From DASZIT01 sp963709665 (lineage in GTDB: Bacteria; Actinomycetota; Acidimicrobiia; Acidimicrobiales; RAAP-2), in the NCBI GenBank assembly GCA_963709665.1, contig CAVPWU010000011.1, positions 270,911-334,910 on the forward strand: a stretch of 64,000 nucleotides of DNA. Reading direction: 5' to 3'. This document shows positions 15,694 through 24,258 of this stretch, in pieces. Position numbers and translations under genes: made by a program. The stretch's first letter is position 1; each line of letters starts with the position of its first letter. The notes under the pieces are model-generated. The model was not told the DNA's origin. It searched no databases and saw nothing but the letters and a program-made list of their open reading frames with translations.

Positions 15694-15731
15694 GACGGAT
15701 GCCCGGCCCCACCGTGGGTCGGGCATCCGTC
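15694..15731. terminator. Strong hairpin terminator after the membrane-protein gene
   Basis: Perfect 12-bp inverted repeat GACGGATGCCCG / CGGGCATCCGTC separated by 14 bases that themselves contain a CCCAC/GTGGG stem. No T tract follows, as is common in high-GC actinobacteria. It sits between two convergent genes (stops at 15665 and 15832) and may end both. Confidence 0.75.
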
Positions 15732-15831
15732 GCGCCCGACCGGCCGGCCCGAGCCACCGGCTTGAGCGATCGGCTCGAGCGACGGCCCGGGACGGTGACG
15801 CCGGTGGGCCGTCAGGGTCGGATCGGAACCG

Positions 15832-16539
15832 TCACGACCGCCCCGGCTCGTCATCGCCCATGTTCAGCGCATTCATGAAGATGGCGGTGAGGTGCTCCAC
15901 GCCCTGCTCGAACGTGCAGTCCAACTGTCCCTCGGTCAACCACATCTCCGGGAAGCGACTGGTCATGGACCCCAGCACGGCGGCGGTGATCGTCGGGTCG
16001 AGTCGGCGGTCGACGAGGCCGCGCTGCTGGAGCCGGCCGATGGAGTCGGCCACCCGCTGGCGCTCCCGGGCCCCCCGCTCCGCCCGTGCCTGGCCCAGCA
16101 TCGGATCGTGCCGTGAGACCTGTTCGATCACGCCCATGATCCGGGCCTCCTGGCGGTAGCGCTCGAGGTAGAGGCGGATGGCCTCGCGGATCCGGTCCCG
16201 GGGAGCTGCCGTCGACGACCGGTCGAGGATCACCGCCCCGAGCGGCGCACCCAGCTCCTCGTCGACCCGGAGGGCCACCTCCCGGAAGATCTCCTGCTTG
16301 GAGGTGAAGTACCCGTAGAAGGTCCCCTGGGCCACCTGCGCCCGGGCGGTGATGTCCGAGATCCGGGCGTCGAGCAGCCCGTCCTCCTCGAACACCTCCT
16401 TGGCCGCCGCCAGGATGCGGGCGCGGGTGAGCGCCCCCTTTCTGGTCAGCGGGCGCGGGGCGCTGAACGCCCCGTCTCCGTCCGGGGCCGCCGTGAGCCC
16501 GCCTCCGGCCGCCTCGAGTGGGGGCGTGCCGGCGGTCAT
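15832..16539 (-). CDS. TetR-family transcriptional regulator
   Basis: About 235 residues. The N-terminal HTH is at ~35-80 (TRARILAAAKEVFEEDGL, ISDITARAQVAQGTFYGYF, TSKQEIF). The ligand domain is diverged, as usual. ATG 16539 is chosen as the start closest to the domain; the reading frame extends upstream into the amidohydrolase side without a start I prefer. It lies 76 bp downstream of the amidohydrolase gene on the same strand, so it probably shares its promoter at ~17890-17920, which holds a palindrome of TetR-operator type. Confidence 0.85.
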   Translation of the reverse strand: MTAGTPPLEAAGGGLTAAPDGDGAFSAPRPLTRKGALTRARILAAAKEVFEEDGLLDARISDITARAQVAQGTFYGYFTSKQEIFREVALRVDEELGAPLGAVILDRSSTAAPRDRIREAIRLYLERYRQEARIMGVIEQVSRHDPMLGQARAERGARERQRVADSIGRLQQRGLVDRRLDPTITAAVLGSMTSRFPEMWLTEGQLDCTFEQGVEHLTAIFMNALNMGDDEPGRS

Positions 16540-16615
16540 GGTTCGGTGAGGATGGCCGTCGGGGACGTCTCCGGCCCGGCCCACCGGTGGGTGGGCCGGG
16601 GAGATCGGAGTCCGC

Positions 16616-17806
16616 TCAGGCCGGCACCTTGAGGGCGGTGGCCAGGTTGCCACCCATGATCCGCTTGACGTCGTCCCCGGGCAGGCTCTCGAGCTCCCGG
16701 ACGTAGGAGACGGGGTCGGCCAGGCCCTCGGGGTGCGGGAAGTCCGACCCGAACACCACCTTGTCGGCCCCGATGGCCCGGATCAGGCCGACCGGGTCCT
16801 CCTCGAAGAACGGGTGGATCCAGACGTTCCGCCGCAGGACGGCCACCGGGTCCTCCTCGTAGAGGCGGGGCTGCTTGGAGTAGGAGTGCCCGAGGGCGTC
16901 GATGAGCGGGAGCACCCAACTCGATCCGTTCTCGACGGGGAGGATGCGGAGGTCGGGGAAGCGCGAGAGCATGCCGTGGGCCACCGCCGAGCACATGGCG
17001 TCGAAGATCCCCCGGGACATGTAGTGCTGCACATCCTGGAACGCCGTGGCGTTGGCGAACGGGAGGTGCTCGCTGAAGTGCCCCTCCCACTGGTTGAAGT
17101 ACCGGGTCAGGCCATCGTCGGAGGCGTGCATGCCGACGGTGATGTCGTACTCCTGGACCTTGGCCCAGAACGGGTCGAACTCCGGCAGCGCGAAGGAGCG
17201 GAACCCCCTCAGGCTCGGGACCGGTGCCGGCCGGATCAGGATGATCTTGGCACCCCGCTCGACGATCCAGTCGAGCTCACGGATGGCTTCGTCCACGATC
17301 GGCAGCGTGATGACCGGGGCGGCGAAGATGCGGTTCTCGTAGTTGAAGGTCCACTCCTCGAACATCCACTCGTTGAAGGCGTGCACCACGGCGTGGGTGG
17401 CCTCGGGGTCCCTGACCAGCCGCTCCTCGAGCACGCTGGCCAGGGTGGGCCACATGATGGCCCGGTCGACGCCCTGCTCGTCCATGAGCTTGAGGCGGGG
17501 CTCGGGCCGGAAGAACGCCTCCGGCGAGCGGATCGGCTTGCCCAGGATCTCCCGTCGGGACTTCCCCTCGGGGTTGCCGTTCTTGAAGTAGTCCTCCTGG
17601 GCCCCGGGTGCGGCCACCACGTTGAACGTGGGGTTGGGGATGTACTCGGAGATGGTGCCGTTGAGCACCAACTTCTGCCGGCCGTCGATGGTCATCAACT
17701 TCACCACCTGCTGGTACTCCGCCGGCAGGTAGCGGGTGAAGGCATCCGCCTGCTCGTACATGTGGTTGTCGGCGTCGAACACCGGGTAGTCGAGCCTGCT
17801 GGTCAT
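16616..17806 (-). CDS. Amidohydrolase-2 family metal-dependent hydrolase (ACMSD-like)
   Basis: 396 residues of the amidohydrolase-2 TIM-barrel family, which includes decarboxylases and hydrolases of aromatic or keto acids. The start contains VFDADNHMYE, a DxDxH variant of the family HxH motif; a second metal/catalytic histidine is in ITVGMHASDD; the C-terminal motif is VFGSDFPHPEGLADP, with the conserved Asp of the barrel. The ATG at 17806 follows GGAGGAAGCC. Actinobacterial relatives often lie in catabolic clusters; the substrate is unknown. It appears to be in an operon with the downstream tetR gene. Confidence 0.85.
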   Translation of the reverse strand: MTSRLDYPVFDADNHMYEQADAFTRYLPAEYQQVVKLMTIDGRQKLVLNGTISEYIPNPTFNVVAAPGAQEDYFKNGNPEGKSRREILGKPIRSPEAFFRPEPRLKLMDEQGVDRAIMWPTLASVLEERLVRDPEATHAVVHAFNEWMFEEWTFNYENRIFAAPVITLPIVDEAIRELDWIVERGAKIILIRPAPVPSLRGFRSFALPEFDPFWAKVQEYDITVGMHASDDGLTRYFNQWEGHFSEHLPFANATAFQDVQHYMSRGIFDAMCSAVAHGMLSRFPDLRILPVENGSSWVLPLIDALGHSYSKQPRLYEEDPVAVLRRNVWIHPFFEEDPVGLIRAIGADKVVFGSDFPHPEGLADPVSYVRELESLPGDDVKRIMGGNLATALKVPA

Positions 17807-17816
17807 GGCTTCCTCC

Positions 17817-17857
17817 GTGGTGGTGGTGGTGGTGGTCGTGGTGGTCGTGGTGGTCGG
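17817..17857. repeat. GTG/GTGGTC microsatellite in the leader
   Basis: A run of GTG triplets passing into GTGGTC hexamers, immediately before the amidohydrolase ribosome site, so transcribed as CAC/GACCAC repeats in its 5' leader. Slippage-prone; no function assigned. Confidence 0.75.
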
Positions 17858-17892
17858 CGAGCGACGGACGCCGCACCGTGGGTCGGGGTCAG

Positions 17893-17919
17893 ATTATACG
17901 AAACCGACGTCGGAATCAA
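17893..17919 (-). promoter_or_regulatory. Promoter with embedded palindromic operator for amidohydrolase-tetR
   Basis: On the minus strand a perfect -10 TATAAT (17893-17898) and a -35-like TTGATT (17914-17919) are separated by 15 bp, and the spacer holds the perfect 10-bp palindrome CCGACGTCGG (17904-17913). It is one of the few AT-rich patches in the window and lies 87 bp upstream of the amidohydrolase ATG. A TetR repressor bound there would block the promoter; the tetR gene in the same operon is the obvious candidate (inference). Confidence 0.65.
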
Positions 17920-18129
17920 TTTTTTGCCCGCCACCACCCGGATCCCCTCCCACCTGGGAAGTCACCGTCCGGATCCGCCCCGTCTTCAGCCCCCGTCACC
18001 TTCTATGCTCCCCGGAGGTAGACAACGGGGGGTCCGGGCGTCGGCCGTCAGCTCCGCAGCCGCCCCCGTCGGAGGGTGGCGGCCTGTCGTTGCGGTTCCA
18101 GGTCAATCAACGAGCGGCAAGGGGGAACG

Positions 18130-19429
18130 ATGCAGCTGAAGCGAACGACGCACACCGGGGTGGTGGCCACGGCGCTGATCCTGGCCCTCGGCCTCACGGC
18201 GGCCGCCTGCAGCTCGAATTCGGCGTCACCGACGACGACGACGACGGCGCCGCCGTCGAAGCCGTCGTCCTCACCGACCGGTTCTCCCCTCACCATCGCC
18301 TACATCACCTCGGTCACCGGTGAGGGCGGTGCCGAGGACGGCACGTCGCCGGCCGGATTCGAGGCCCGCATCGACCAGCAGAACGCCGAGGGCGGGGTCA
18401 ACGGCCACAAGCTGGTGCCGCTGGTCATCGACGACCAGACCAGCCCCACCGAGATCAACACCGCCGTCCAGAGCGCCATCTCCCAGGGCTCCATCGGCAT
18501 CGTCTCGCAGAGCCCGCTGTTCTTCCTGGCCGCCAAGTACCCCCAGCAGGCCGGCGTGCCGGTCACCGGCTCCTACAGCGACGGGCCCGAGTGGGGCACC
18601 CAGCCCTACACCAACATGTTCGCCTCCGACAACGGCAGCGTGGACCCGAAGTACCCGGTGAACACCCAGATCGGCGACTTCCTGAAGGCCCACGGCGGCA
18701 CCATCCTCGGCTCCTACGGCTACAGCATCTCGCCCTCGTCCAGCCGGGCCGCCCTCGGCACCGCGGAGTCCTTCAAGCACGCCGGGGGCACCGTCGGGGT
18801 GCTCGACACCACCCTCCCGTTCGGCAGCGTGGACTTCACCAATCCGGCCCTCATCGCCAAGCAGAAGAACATCGACGCCATGGTCCCCGCCCTCGACAAC
18901 AACTCGAACTACGCGCTGGCCACCGCCCTCAAGCAGGCGGGGATCAAGCTGAAGGCCGTGCTGTTCCCCACCGGCTACGAGCCGGGCGTGATCCACTCGC
19001 CGGCCTGGGCCACCCTCCAGGGTGACTACTTCATGTCCCTCTTCCGCCCCTGGTCGCTCCCGAACGCCGGGACCGAGCAGATGCAGGCGGCCATGGAGAA
19101 GTACGCCCACTTCACCAGTACCCAGTTCCCCTCCTTCAGCCAGTACGAGGCGTGGGCGGGCGCCGACCTGATGATCCAGGGCCTCGAGAAGGCGGGCGCC
19201 TCACCGACCCGGGCGTCGACGATCACCGCCCTCCGGGGGATCACGTCGTACAACGCCGACGGCCTGCTGCCCAACACGTTCGACTACAGCCACCAACTTC
19301 GGCCACAACCCGGCCAAGACGTGCGCCTGGGTGGTGAAGGCCGGGACCGACGGGTTCACGCCGATCTCCTCCCAGCCGGTCTGCGGCACCGACCTGCCGG
19401 GCACCACCACCGTCAGCTCGTCCTCCTAG
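18130..19429 (+). CDS. Branched-chain amino acid-type ABC substrate-binding lipoprotein, frameshifted near C-terminus
   Basis: About 430 residues. The signal peptide ends in a lipobox TAAAC (Cys27), followed by a Thr/Ser/Pro linker, then a periplasmic-binding-protein type-1 fold (LTIAYITSVTGEGGAEDG ... GVNGHKLVPLVIDDQ). No permease or ATPase genes adjoin, so it is an orphan receptor. The frame holds to TFDYS near 19289, after which the plain reading is an Arg/His-rich string. If one C at about 19290 is skipped, the protein continues TNFGHNPAKTCAWVVKAGTD and ends at the TAG at 19427 with a normal Cys-containing tail. So a one-base insertion, genuine or a sequence error, replaces the last ~45 residues. 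The ATG at 18130 follows AAGGGGGAACG. Confidence 0.8.
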
Positions 19430-19448
19430 ACCGCCGGGGAGGCCGGGC

Positions 19449-21806
19449 CTAGGACGACGTCGCCGGCCGGGTGAGGTCGTAGATGGTCACACCGTCGACG
19501 GTGGTGGCCGTGAAGTGCGTCCGCACCCAGGCGCTGATCAGCTGGGCGTCGTCGGCGCTCGAGCCGGAGCCGCCGCCCCCGAGCCCGAACAGGGACGCGA
19601 AGGCGCTGCCCCCGATGTAGTAGTGGATCTCGCCCTTTCGGACGAACTCCTGGAACTCGGCCAGCGTCGGGGCCGGGTCGGTGCCGTTGAACCCACCGAT
19701 GGCCATCACCGGGTCACCGGTGGCCAGCTGGTAGCCGGACGCCGAGTCGGAGCCGCTGGTGGCGGCCACCCACCGGTACCGTCCGGCATCGGCACGCAAC
19801 GCCCCGGTCAGGGCGGCGCCCGGGGTGCTGCCGTTGAGCAGGCCGCCGGCGCCGCCGGCCCCTCCCCGGCCGCCGAAGGCCCCCACCCCGCCACCCCCAC
19901 CGCCGGTCCCACCGAAGCCACCGGGCCGGCCACCGGGGGCCGCACCCGGTGCACCTCCGGGGACGACTCCGGGTGCACCGCCGAATCCGCCACCCGCTCC
20001 CGGCCGGAACCGGCCGAATCCCCCGCCCCGGGCCGCCCCGGCCCCGGCGCCACCGGGGGCGCCGAAGCCCCCGAACCGGCGCCCCGGGCCGCCGAAGCCG
20101 AACGCCCCTCCGGCCACCGCCGGACCGGCGCTGGGGATCGCCCCGGACTCCGGGGTGGAGGCGGTCTCGACGGCGTAGGCGGCCGGTCCGGCCAGGGTGG
20201 CCACCAGCCCCACCACCACGGCGATGGCCACCCAGCGACGGAGCCACCTCGGCGGCAGCAGCAGGGCCACCCCTCCGACGACGCCGGCCACCACGATGAG
20301 CGTCCGGAGCCAGGGGTGCCACTCCGGGCTGCGGTCCAGCAGGAACCATCCCCACACCACGGTGGCGGCCAGGGCGGCCACCAGCACCAGGCGGGCGACG
20401 AGCGAGGCGCGCCGCGACCACATCATCACCGAGCCCATCCCGATGAGGGCGCCGATGGCCGGGGCCAGGGCCACCGTGTAGTACGGGTGGATGATCCCCT
20501 GGGCGAAGCTGAACACCACGGCGGTGGTCAGCAGGGATCCGCCCCACAGCAGGAAGGCGGCCCGGGTCCGGTCGGTCCGCGGGGTCCGGGCCGTGTAGAC
20601 GAGGGCCGCCACCAGGAAGATGAGCGCCGCCGGCAGCAGCCAGGAGATCTGGCCCCCCATCGACGACTGGAAGAGACGGTTCCAGCCGGTCGGGCCCCAC
20701 AGGGAGCCGCCACCCGCCCCCACCCCACCGACGCCGAACCGCCCGCCGGCCACCACGCTGCCCGTCTCGTTCCCGGACAGGCGGCCGAACCCGTTGTAGC
20801 CGAACACCAGGTTGAGGATGGAGTTGTCCTGCGAGCCACCGACGTAGGGACGGTCGGCGGCGGGGGTCAGCTGGACCACCGCCACCCACCAGCCCGAGGC
20901 CACCACCAGGGCCACGGCGGCCAGGGTGAGCTGCCAGACCCGGCGCCAGAAGCGGGGCGGGGCGGCCAGGAGGTACACCAGGCCGAAGGCGGGGACCACC
21001 AGGTAGGCCTGCAGCATCTTGGTCAGGAACCCGGTGCCCACGAAGACGGCCATCAGGACGATCCACCGGGTCCGTCCCGACTCCAGCCCTCGCACGGTGC
21101 AGTAGGCGGCCAGGGTGAGGAGCAGCACCAGCAGGGCGTCGGGGTTGTTGAAGCGGAACATCAGCACGGCCACCGGGGTCAGGGCCAGCACCCCGCCGGC
21201 CAGCAGGCCTGCCGCCGGCGAGAACCACCGCCGGACCGTCAGGTAGAGGACCCCCACCGAGGCCACCCCCTCGAGGGCCTGGGGGACCAGGATGCTCCAG
21301 GCGTTGACCCCGAAGATCCGGGCGGACACCTCCATCACCCACAACGACACCGGCGGCTTGTCCACGGTGATGAAGTTGGAGGCGTCGGACGAGCCGAAGA
21401 AGGCGGCCCGGAGGCTCTTGGTGCCCGCCTGGACCGCCGCCGAGTAGAAGGAGTTGGCCCAGCCGGAGGCGCCGAGCCCCCAGAGGTAGAGGACGGCGGT
21501 GCCGGCCAGGAGGGCGAGCAGGGACGGCCGGACCCAGGCGGGATCCGTCGGTCTGCCCCGGACCAGCCGGTGGGCGCGGCCGGTCCACCCGGACCGGGCG
21601 GGCGGCTCGTCGATCGGGGGCGTGCCGTCACCGTCGTGCCCGGTGGCCCCGGCTCCGTCCGCCCAGCCGTCGGGCCCTCCCGGCCCGGACGGGTGGTCGT
21701 CCGGCGGGCCGGCGGGCGGCCCCGGCTCCGGACCCGGGTGGGGCGGTGGCGGCGCCGGTGCCACGACGTCGCCGGGGGTCGACGGGGCGGTCAGCTCCGA
21801 GGTCAC
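19449..21806 (-). CDS. ArnT/PMT-like membrane glycosyltransferase (GT39/GT83 type) with Gly-rich domain
   Basis: About 786 residues. After a Pro/Gly-rich cytosolic head (~100 residues), a multi-helix membrane domain (~105-560) contains the first-loop region of the family and the motif VDKPPVSLWVMEV, plus MFRFNNPDALLVLLLTLAAY. These enzymes move a sugar from a polyprenyl-phosphate carrier to a cell-envelope acceptor. Next come a striking Gly/Phe/Arg/Pro-rich stretch (~585-680, e.g. GFGGPGRRFGGFGAPGG) and a C-terminal soluble domain (RYRWVAATSGSDSASGYQLA). GTG 21806 overlaps the stop of the GT2 gene as GTGA. The GT2 partner probably makes the lipid-linked sugar donor. Acceptor and sugar are unknown. 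Confidence 0.85.
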   Translation of the reverse strand: MTSELTAPSTPGDVVAPAPPPPHPGPEPGPPAGPPDDHPSGPGGPDGWADGAGATGHDGDGTPPIDEPPARSGWTGRAHRLVRGRPTDPAWVRPSLLALLAGTAVLYLWGLGASGWANSFYSAAVQAGTKSLRAAFFGSSDASNFITVDKPPVSLWVMEVSARIFGVNAWSILVPQALEGVASVGVLYLTVRRWFSPAAGLLAGGVLALTPVAVLMFRFNNPDALLVLLLTLAAYCTVRGLESGRTRWIVLMAVFVGTGFLTKMLQAYLVVPAFGLVYLLAAPPRFWRRVWQLTLAAVALVVASGWWVAVVQLTPAADRPYVGGSQDNSILNLVFGYNGFGRLSGNETGSVVAGGRFGVGGVGAGGGSLWGPTGWNRLFQSSMGGQISWLLPAALIFLVAALVYTARTPRTDRTRAAFLLWGGSLLTTAVVFSFAQGIIHPYYTVALAPAIGALIGMGSVMMWSRRASLVARLVLVAALAATVVWGWFLLDRSPEWHPWLRTLIVVAGVVGGVALLLPPRWLRRWVAIAVVVGLVATLAGPAAYAVETASTPESGAIPSAGPAVAGGAFGFGGPGRRFGGFGAPGGAGAGAARGGGFGRFRPGAGGGFGGAPGVVPGGAPGAAPGGRPGGFGGTGGGGGGVGAFGGRGGAGGAGGLLNGSTPGAALTGALRADAGRYRWVAATSGSDSASGYQLATGDPVMAIGGFNGTDPAPTLAEFQEFVRKGEIHYYIGGSAFASLFGLGGGGSGSSADDAQLISAWVRTHFTATTVDGVTIYDLTRPATSS

Positions 21807-22747
21807 TCCGGCACCCCGACGGCGGTCGGCGGCGACGCCGACCCGGAGGGGTCCCGCCCCGGCACCGGCGCACCCGGGGTCGGGGCGGGCTCCGGGGCGG
21901 TGGGCGTGGCGGCGACATCCCAGCGGGGCACCGGATGGCGGGCCAGCCTGGCGATCCCCTCGAGGTCCCGCACGGTCGTCCTCCACAGGTGCACCCGGGA
22001 GTCGGTGTTCTCGACCCACGTCACCGGCACCTCCCCGATCCGGAACCCACGGCGCCGGGCGGCCACCAGCAGCTCGGTGTCGAAGAACCACCCGTCGTCG
22101 GCGACGAGGGGCAGCAGGTGCTCGACGGCCTCGCGGCGGGCCGCCTTGAACCCGCACTGGGCGTCGGACACCGTCAGGCCGAGCGTCAGGTGGACGAGCC
22201 GGTTGTAGCCGCGCGAGAGCGCCTCGCGGCGCAGGCTCCGCACCACGGTCGACCCCCGGGCCAGCCGGGTGCCGACCATCAGGTCGCGGCTGCCGTCGAG
22301 GAGCGGGGTGACCAGCGGGCCGAAGGCGTCGAGTCCGGTGGACAGGTCGATGTCCATGTAGGCGACCACCGGCGAGCGGCTGGCCGACCAGGCGGTCCGG
22401 AGGGCGCGGCCCCGGCCCTTCTCCTCGATCCGCACCATGTCGACACCGTCGATCTCGTCGACCAGGCGGCGGCCGATGACGGGGGTGGCGTCGGTGCTGC
22501 CGTTGTCGACGATGGTCACCAGGGCCCGACGGCCGAACGCCCCGTCGAGGTACGACCGGAGTCCCCGCACCCCGGACTCGAGACGGCGCTCCTCGTCGAA
22601 GACCGGCAGCACCACCTCGAGGGCGGGCGGCGTCGGACCCGGTGAGGCCCCCGAGGGGCCCGCCGCCGACCCGTCGGGGGCGGGGCGTGACGGGGCTCCG
22701 TCGGCGGCCCGCACCCCGGAGGCGTCGCCGTGGTCACGCGAGGACAT
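21803..22747 (-). CDS. GT2 glycosyltransferase, polyprenyl-phosphate sugar synthase type
   Basis: About 314 residues. A GT-A fold of dolichyl-phosphate mannose/glucose synthase type: VVLPVFDEERRLESGVRG at the N-terminus, IVDNGSTDAT, the metal-binding region VAYMDIDLSTGLD (DxD-like), and a later DAQCGFKAARREAV. No C-terminal membrane helices, so the product would be handed to the adjacent ArnT-like enzyme, with which it shares a GTGA overlap. The ATG at 22747 lacks a ribosome site, suggesting a leaderless transcript. The N-terminal ~40 residues and C-terminal tail are low-complexity Pro/Gly/Ala. Confidence 0.85.
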   Translation of the reverse strand: MSSRDHGDASGVRAADGAPSRPAPDGSAAGPSGASPGPTPPALEVVLPVFDEERRLESGVRGLRSYLDGAFGRRALVTIVDNGSTDATPVIGRRLVDEIDGVDMVRIEEKGRGRALRTAWSASRSPVVAYMDIDLSTGLDAFGPLVTPLLDGSRDLMVGTRLARGSTVVRSLRREALSRGYNRLVHLTLGLTVSDAQCGFKAARREAVEHLLPLVADDGWFFDTELLVAARRRGFRIGEVPVTWVENTDSRVHLWRTTVRDLEGIARLARHPVPRWDVAATPTAPEPAPTPGAPVPGRDPSGSASPPTAVGVPE

Positions 22748-22959
22748 GCACGAACCATGGCACGACTCGCTGTGAATGGGCCCGCAGGTACCTAAGAATC
22801 CGCTGTGAACCGCCGGTGCCCCCGAGGCCGTGGGACCGACCGGCGGCGGCTCGCGCGACTGAAACCGGCCCCGCCGGGTAAGTTCTTTCCCGCGGACGGG
22901 GCGGTTCCGCCCGGGTCGGCCTGTTCCGGGGCCCGGAGGCGGAGGAGGAGAGTGAGCAG

Positions 22960-24234
22960 ATGGCCGGGTTGCTTGAACAGACAGGTGCACTCGGTACCGC
23001 CGCCTCCTACGCCGGGGTGCGCTCCCTGACCGAACGCCTGGCGGCCCCGCTGTCGGCCGAGGACCAGACGGTCCAGTCGATGCCGGACGCCAGCCCCACC
23101 AAGTGGCACCGTGCCCACACGTCGTGGTTTTTCGAGACGTTCGTGCTGCGCGCCCTCGACGACGGCTACGAGCCGTTCCACCCCGCCTACGAGTACCTGT
23201 TCAACTCGTACTACGAGGGCGTGGGCGCCTTCCACCCCCGCGAGGCCCGGGGCCTGCTGTCCCGACCGGGCATCGACGAGATCGCCGCCTACCGGGCCCA
23301 CGTCGACCGGGAGATGGGCCGGGTGCTCGACCGCCCCCGGCCGCCCGAGGTGGCCGCCCTCGTCGAGCTGGGCCTCCACCACGAGCAGCAGCACCAGGAG
23401 CTGCTGCTGATGGACATCAAGCACACCCTGTCCCGCAACCCGCTCCACCGCTCCTATCTCGACCTCGAGGGCCCGACCGGTGACGGGGGCCACCTGCCGT
23501 CGCTGCAGTGGACCGAGCACGCCGGGGGGCCCATCGAGATCGGGGCCGGCGGGGACGGCTTCGCCTACGACAACGAGCGGCCCCGCCACGTCGAGTACCT
23601 CCGTCCCTTCGCCGTGGCCGACCGCCCGGTGACCAGCGCCGAGTGGATCGCCTTCATCGACGACGGCGGCTACCGCCGCCCCGAGCTCTGGCTGTCCGAC
23701 GGGTGGTCGACCATCCGGAAGGACGGGTGGGACGCCCCCCTCTACTGGACCCGCCTCGACGACCGTTGGCACCTCTTCACCCTGGGGGGGTTCCGCCCCG
23801 TCCACCCGGACGAGCCGGTTTGCCACATCAGCTACTACGAGGCCGACGCCTACGCCCGGTGGGCGGGCGCCCGCCTCCCCTCGGAGGCCGAGTGGGAGGT
23901 GGTGGCCGACCCGGCCGGCGACGGTGGCAACTTCCTCGACCTCGACCGCCTCCACCCCGCCCCGGTCCCCGCCACCGGAGCCGGTGCGGGGCGCACCGCC
24001 CCCTGCGGCGACGTCTGGCAGTGGACCTCCTCGGCCTACAGCGCCTACCCCGGCTTCGAGCCGGCCGCCGGGGCGGTCGGCGAGTACAACGGCAAGTTCA
24101 TGGTCAGCCAGTACGTCCTGCGGGGCGGCTCCTGCGTCACCCCCACCGGCCATGTCCGCACCACCTACCGCAACTTCTTCCCGCCCTCGGCGCGTTGGGC
24201 GTTCAGCGGACTGCGCCTGGCCCGGGACTGCTGA
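22960..24234 (+). CDS. egtB: Ergothioneine biosynthesis sulfoxide synthase EgtB
   Basis: 424 residues, usual length. An N-terminal DinB-like four-helix domain carries WHRAHTSWFFETF (His53) and HHEQQHQE (H141-x3-H145), which together give the three-histidine iron site; a C-terminal FGE-sulfatase-like domain (~180-420) includes HISYYEADAYARWAGARLPS and LRGGSCVTP. EgtB joins hercynine with a thiol (gamma-glutamylcysteine or cysteine) and O2 to give a sulfoxide. The ATG at 22960 follows GGAGGAGGAGAG. It is followed 24 bp later by egtD. No egtA, egtC or egtE is next to it, unlike mycobacterial egtABCDE, so the thiol donor is open. Confidence 0.93.
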   Translation: MAGLLEQTGALGTAASYAGVRSLTERLAAPLSAEDQTVQSMPDASPTKWHRAHTSWFFETFVLRALDDGYEPFHPAYEYLFNSYYEGVGAFHPREARGLLSRPGIDEIAAYRAHVDREMGRVLDRPRPPEVAALVELGLHHEQQHQELLLMDIKHTLSRNPLHRSYLDLEGPTGDGGHLPSLQWTEHAGGPIEIGAGGDGFAYDNERPRHVEYLRPFAVADRPVTSAEWIAFIDDGGYRRPELWLSDGWSTIRKDGWDAPLYWTRLDDRWHLFTLGGFRPVHPDEPVCHISYYEADAYARWAGARLPSEAEWEVVADPAGDGGNFLDLDRLHPAPVPATGAGAGRTAPCGDVWQWTSSAYSAYPGFEPAAGAVGEYNGKFMVSQYVLRGGSCVTPTGHVRTTYRNFFPPSARWAFSGLRLARDC

Positions 24235-24258
24235 GTCCCCCGAACCCCGGAGAGAGCC

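Noticed and set aside
19515..22208. 897-codon open frame on the plus strand opposite the glycosyltransferases
   Set aside because: Antisense shadow of a GC-rich gene; composition is Gly/Arg/His/Pro noise without a recognisable domain, while the minus strand gives coherent GT motifs.
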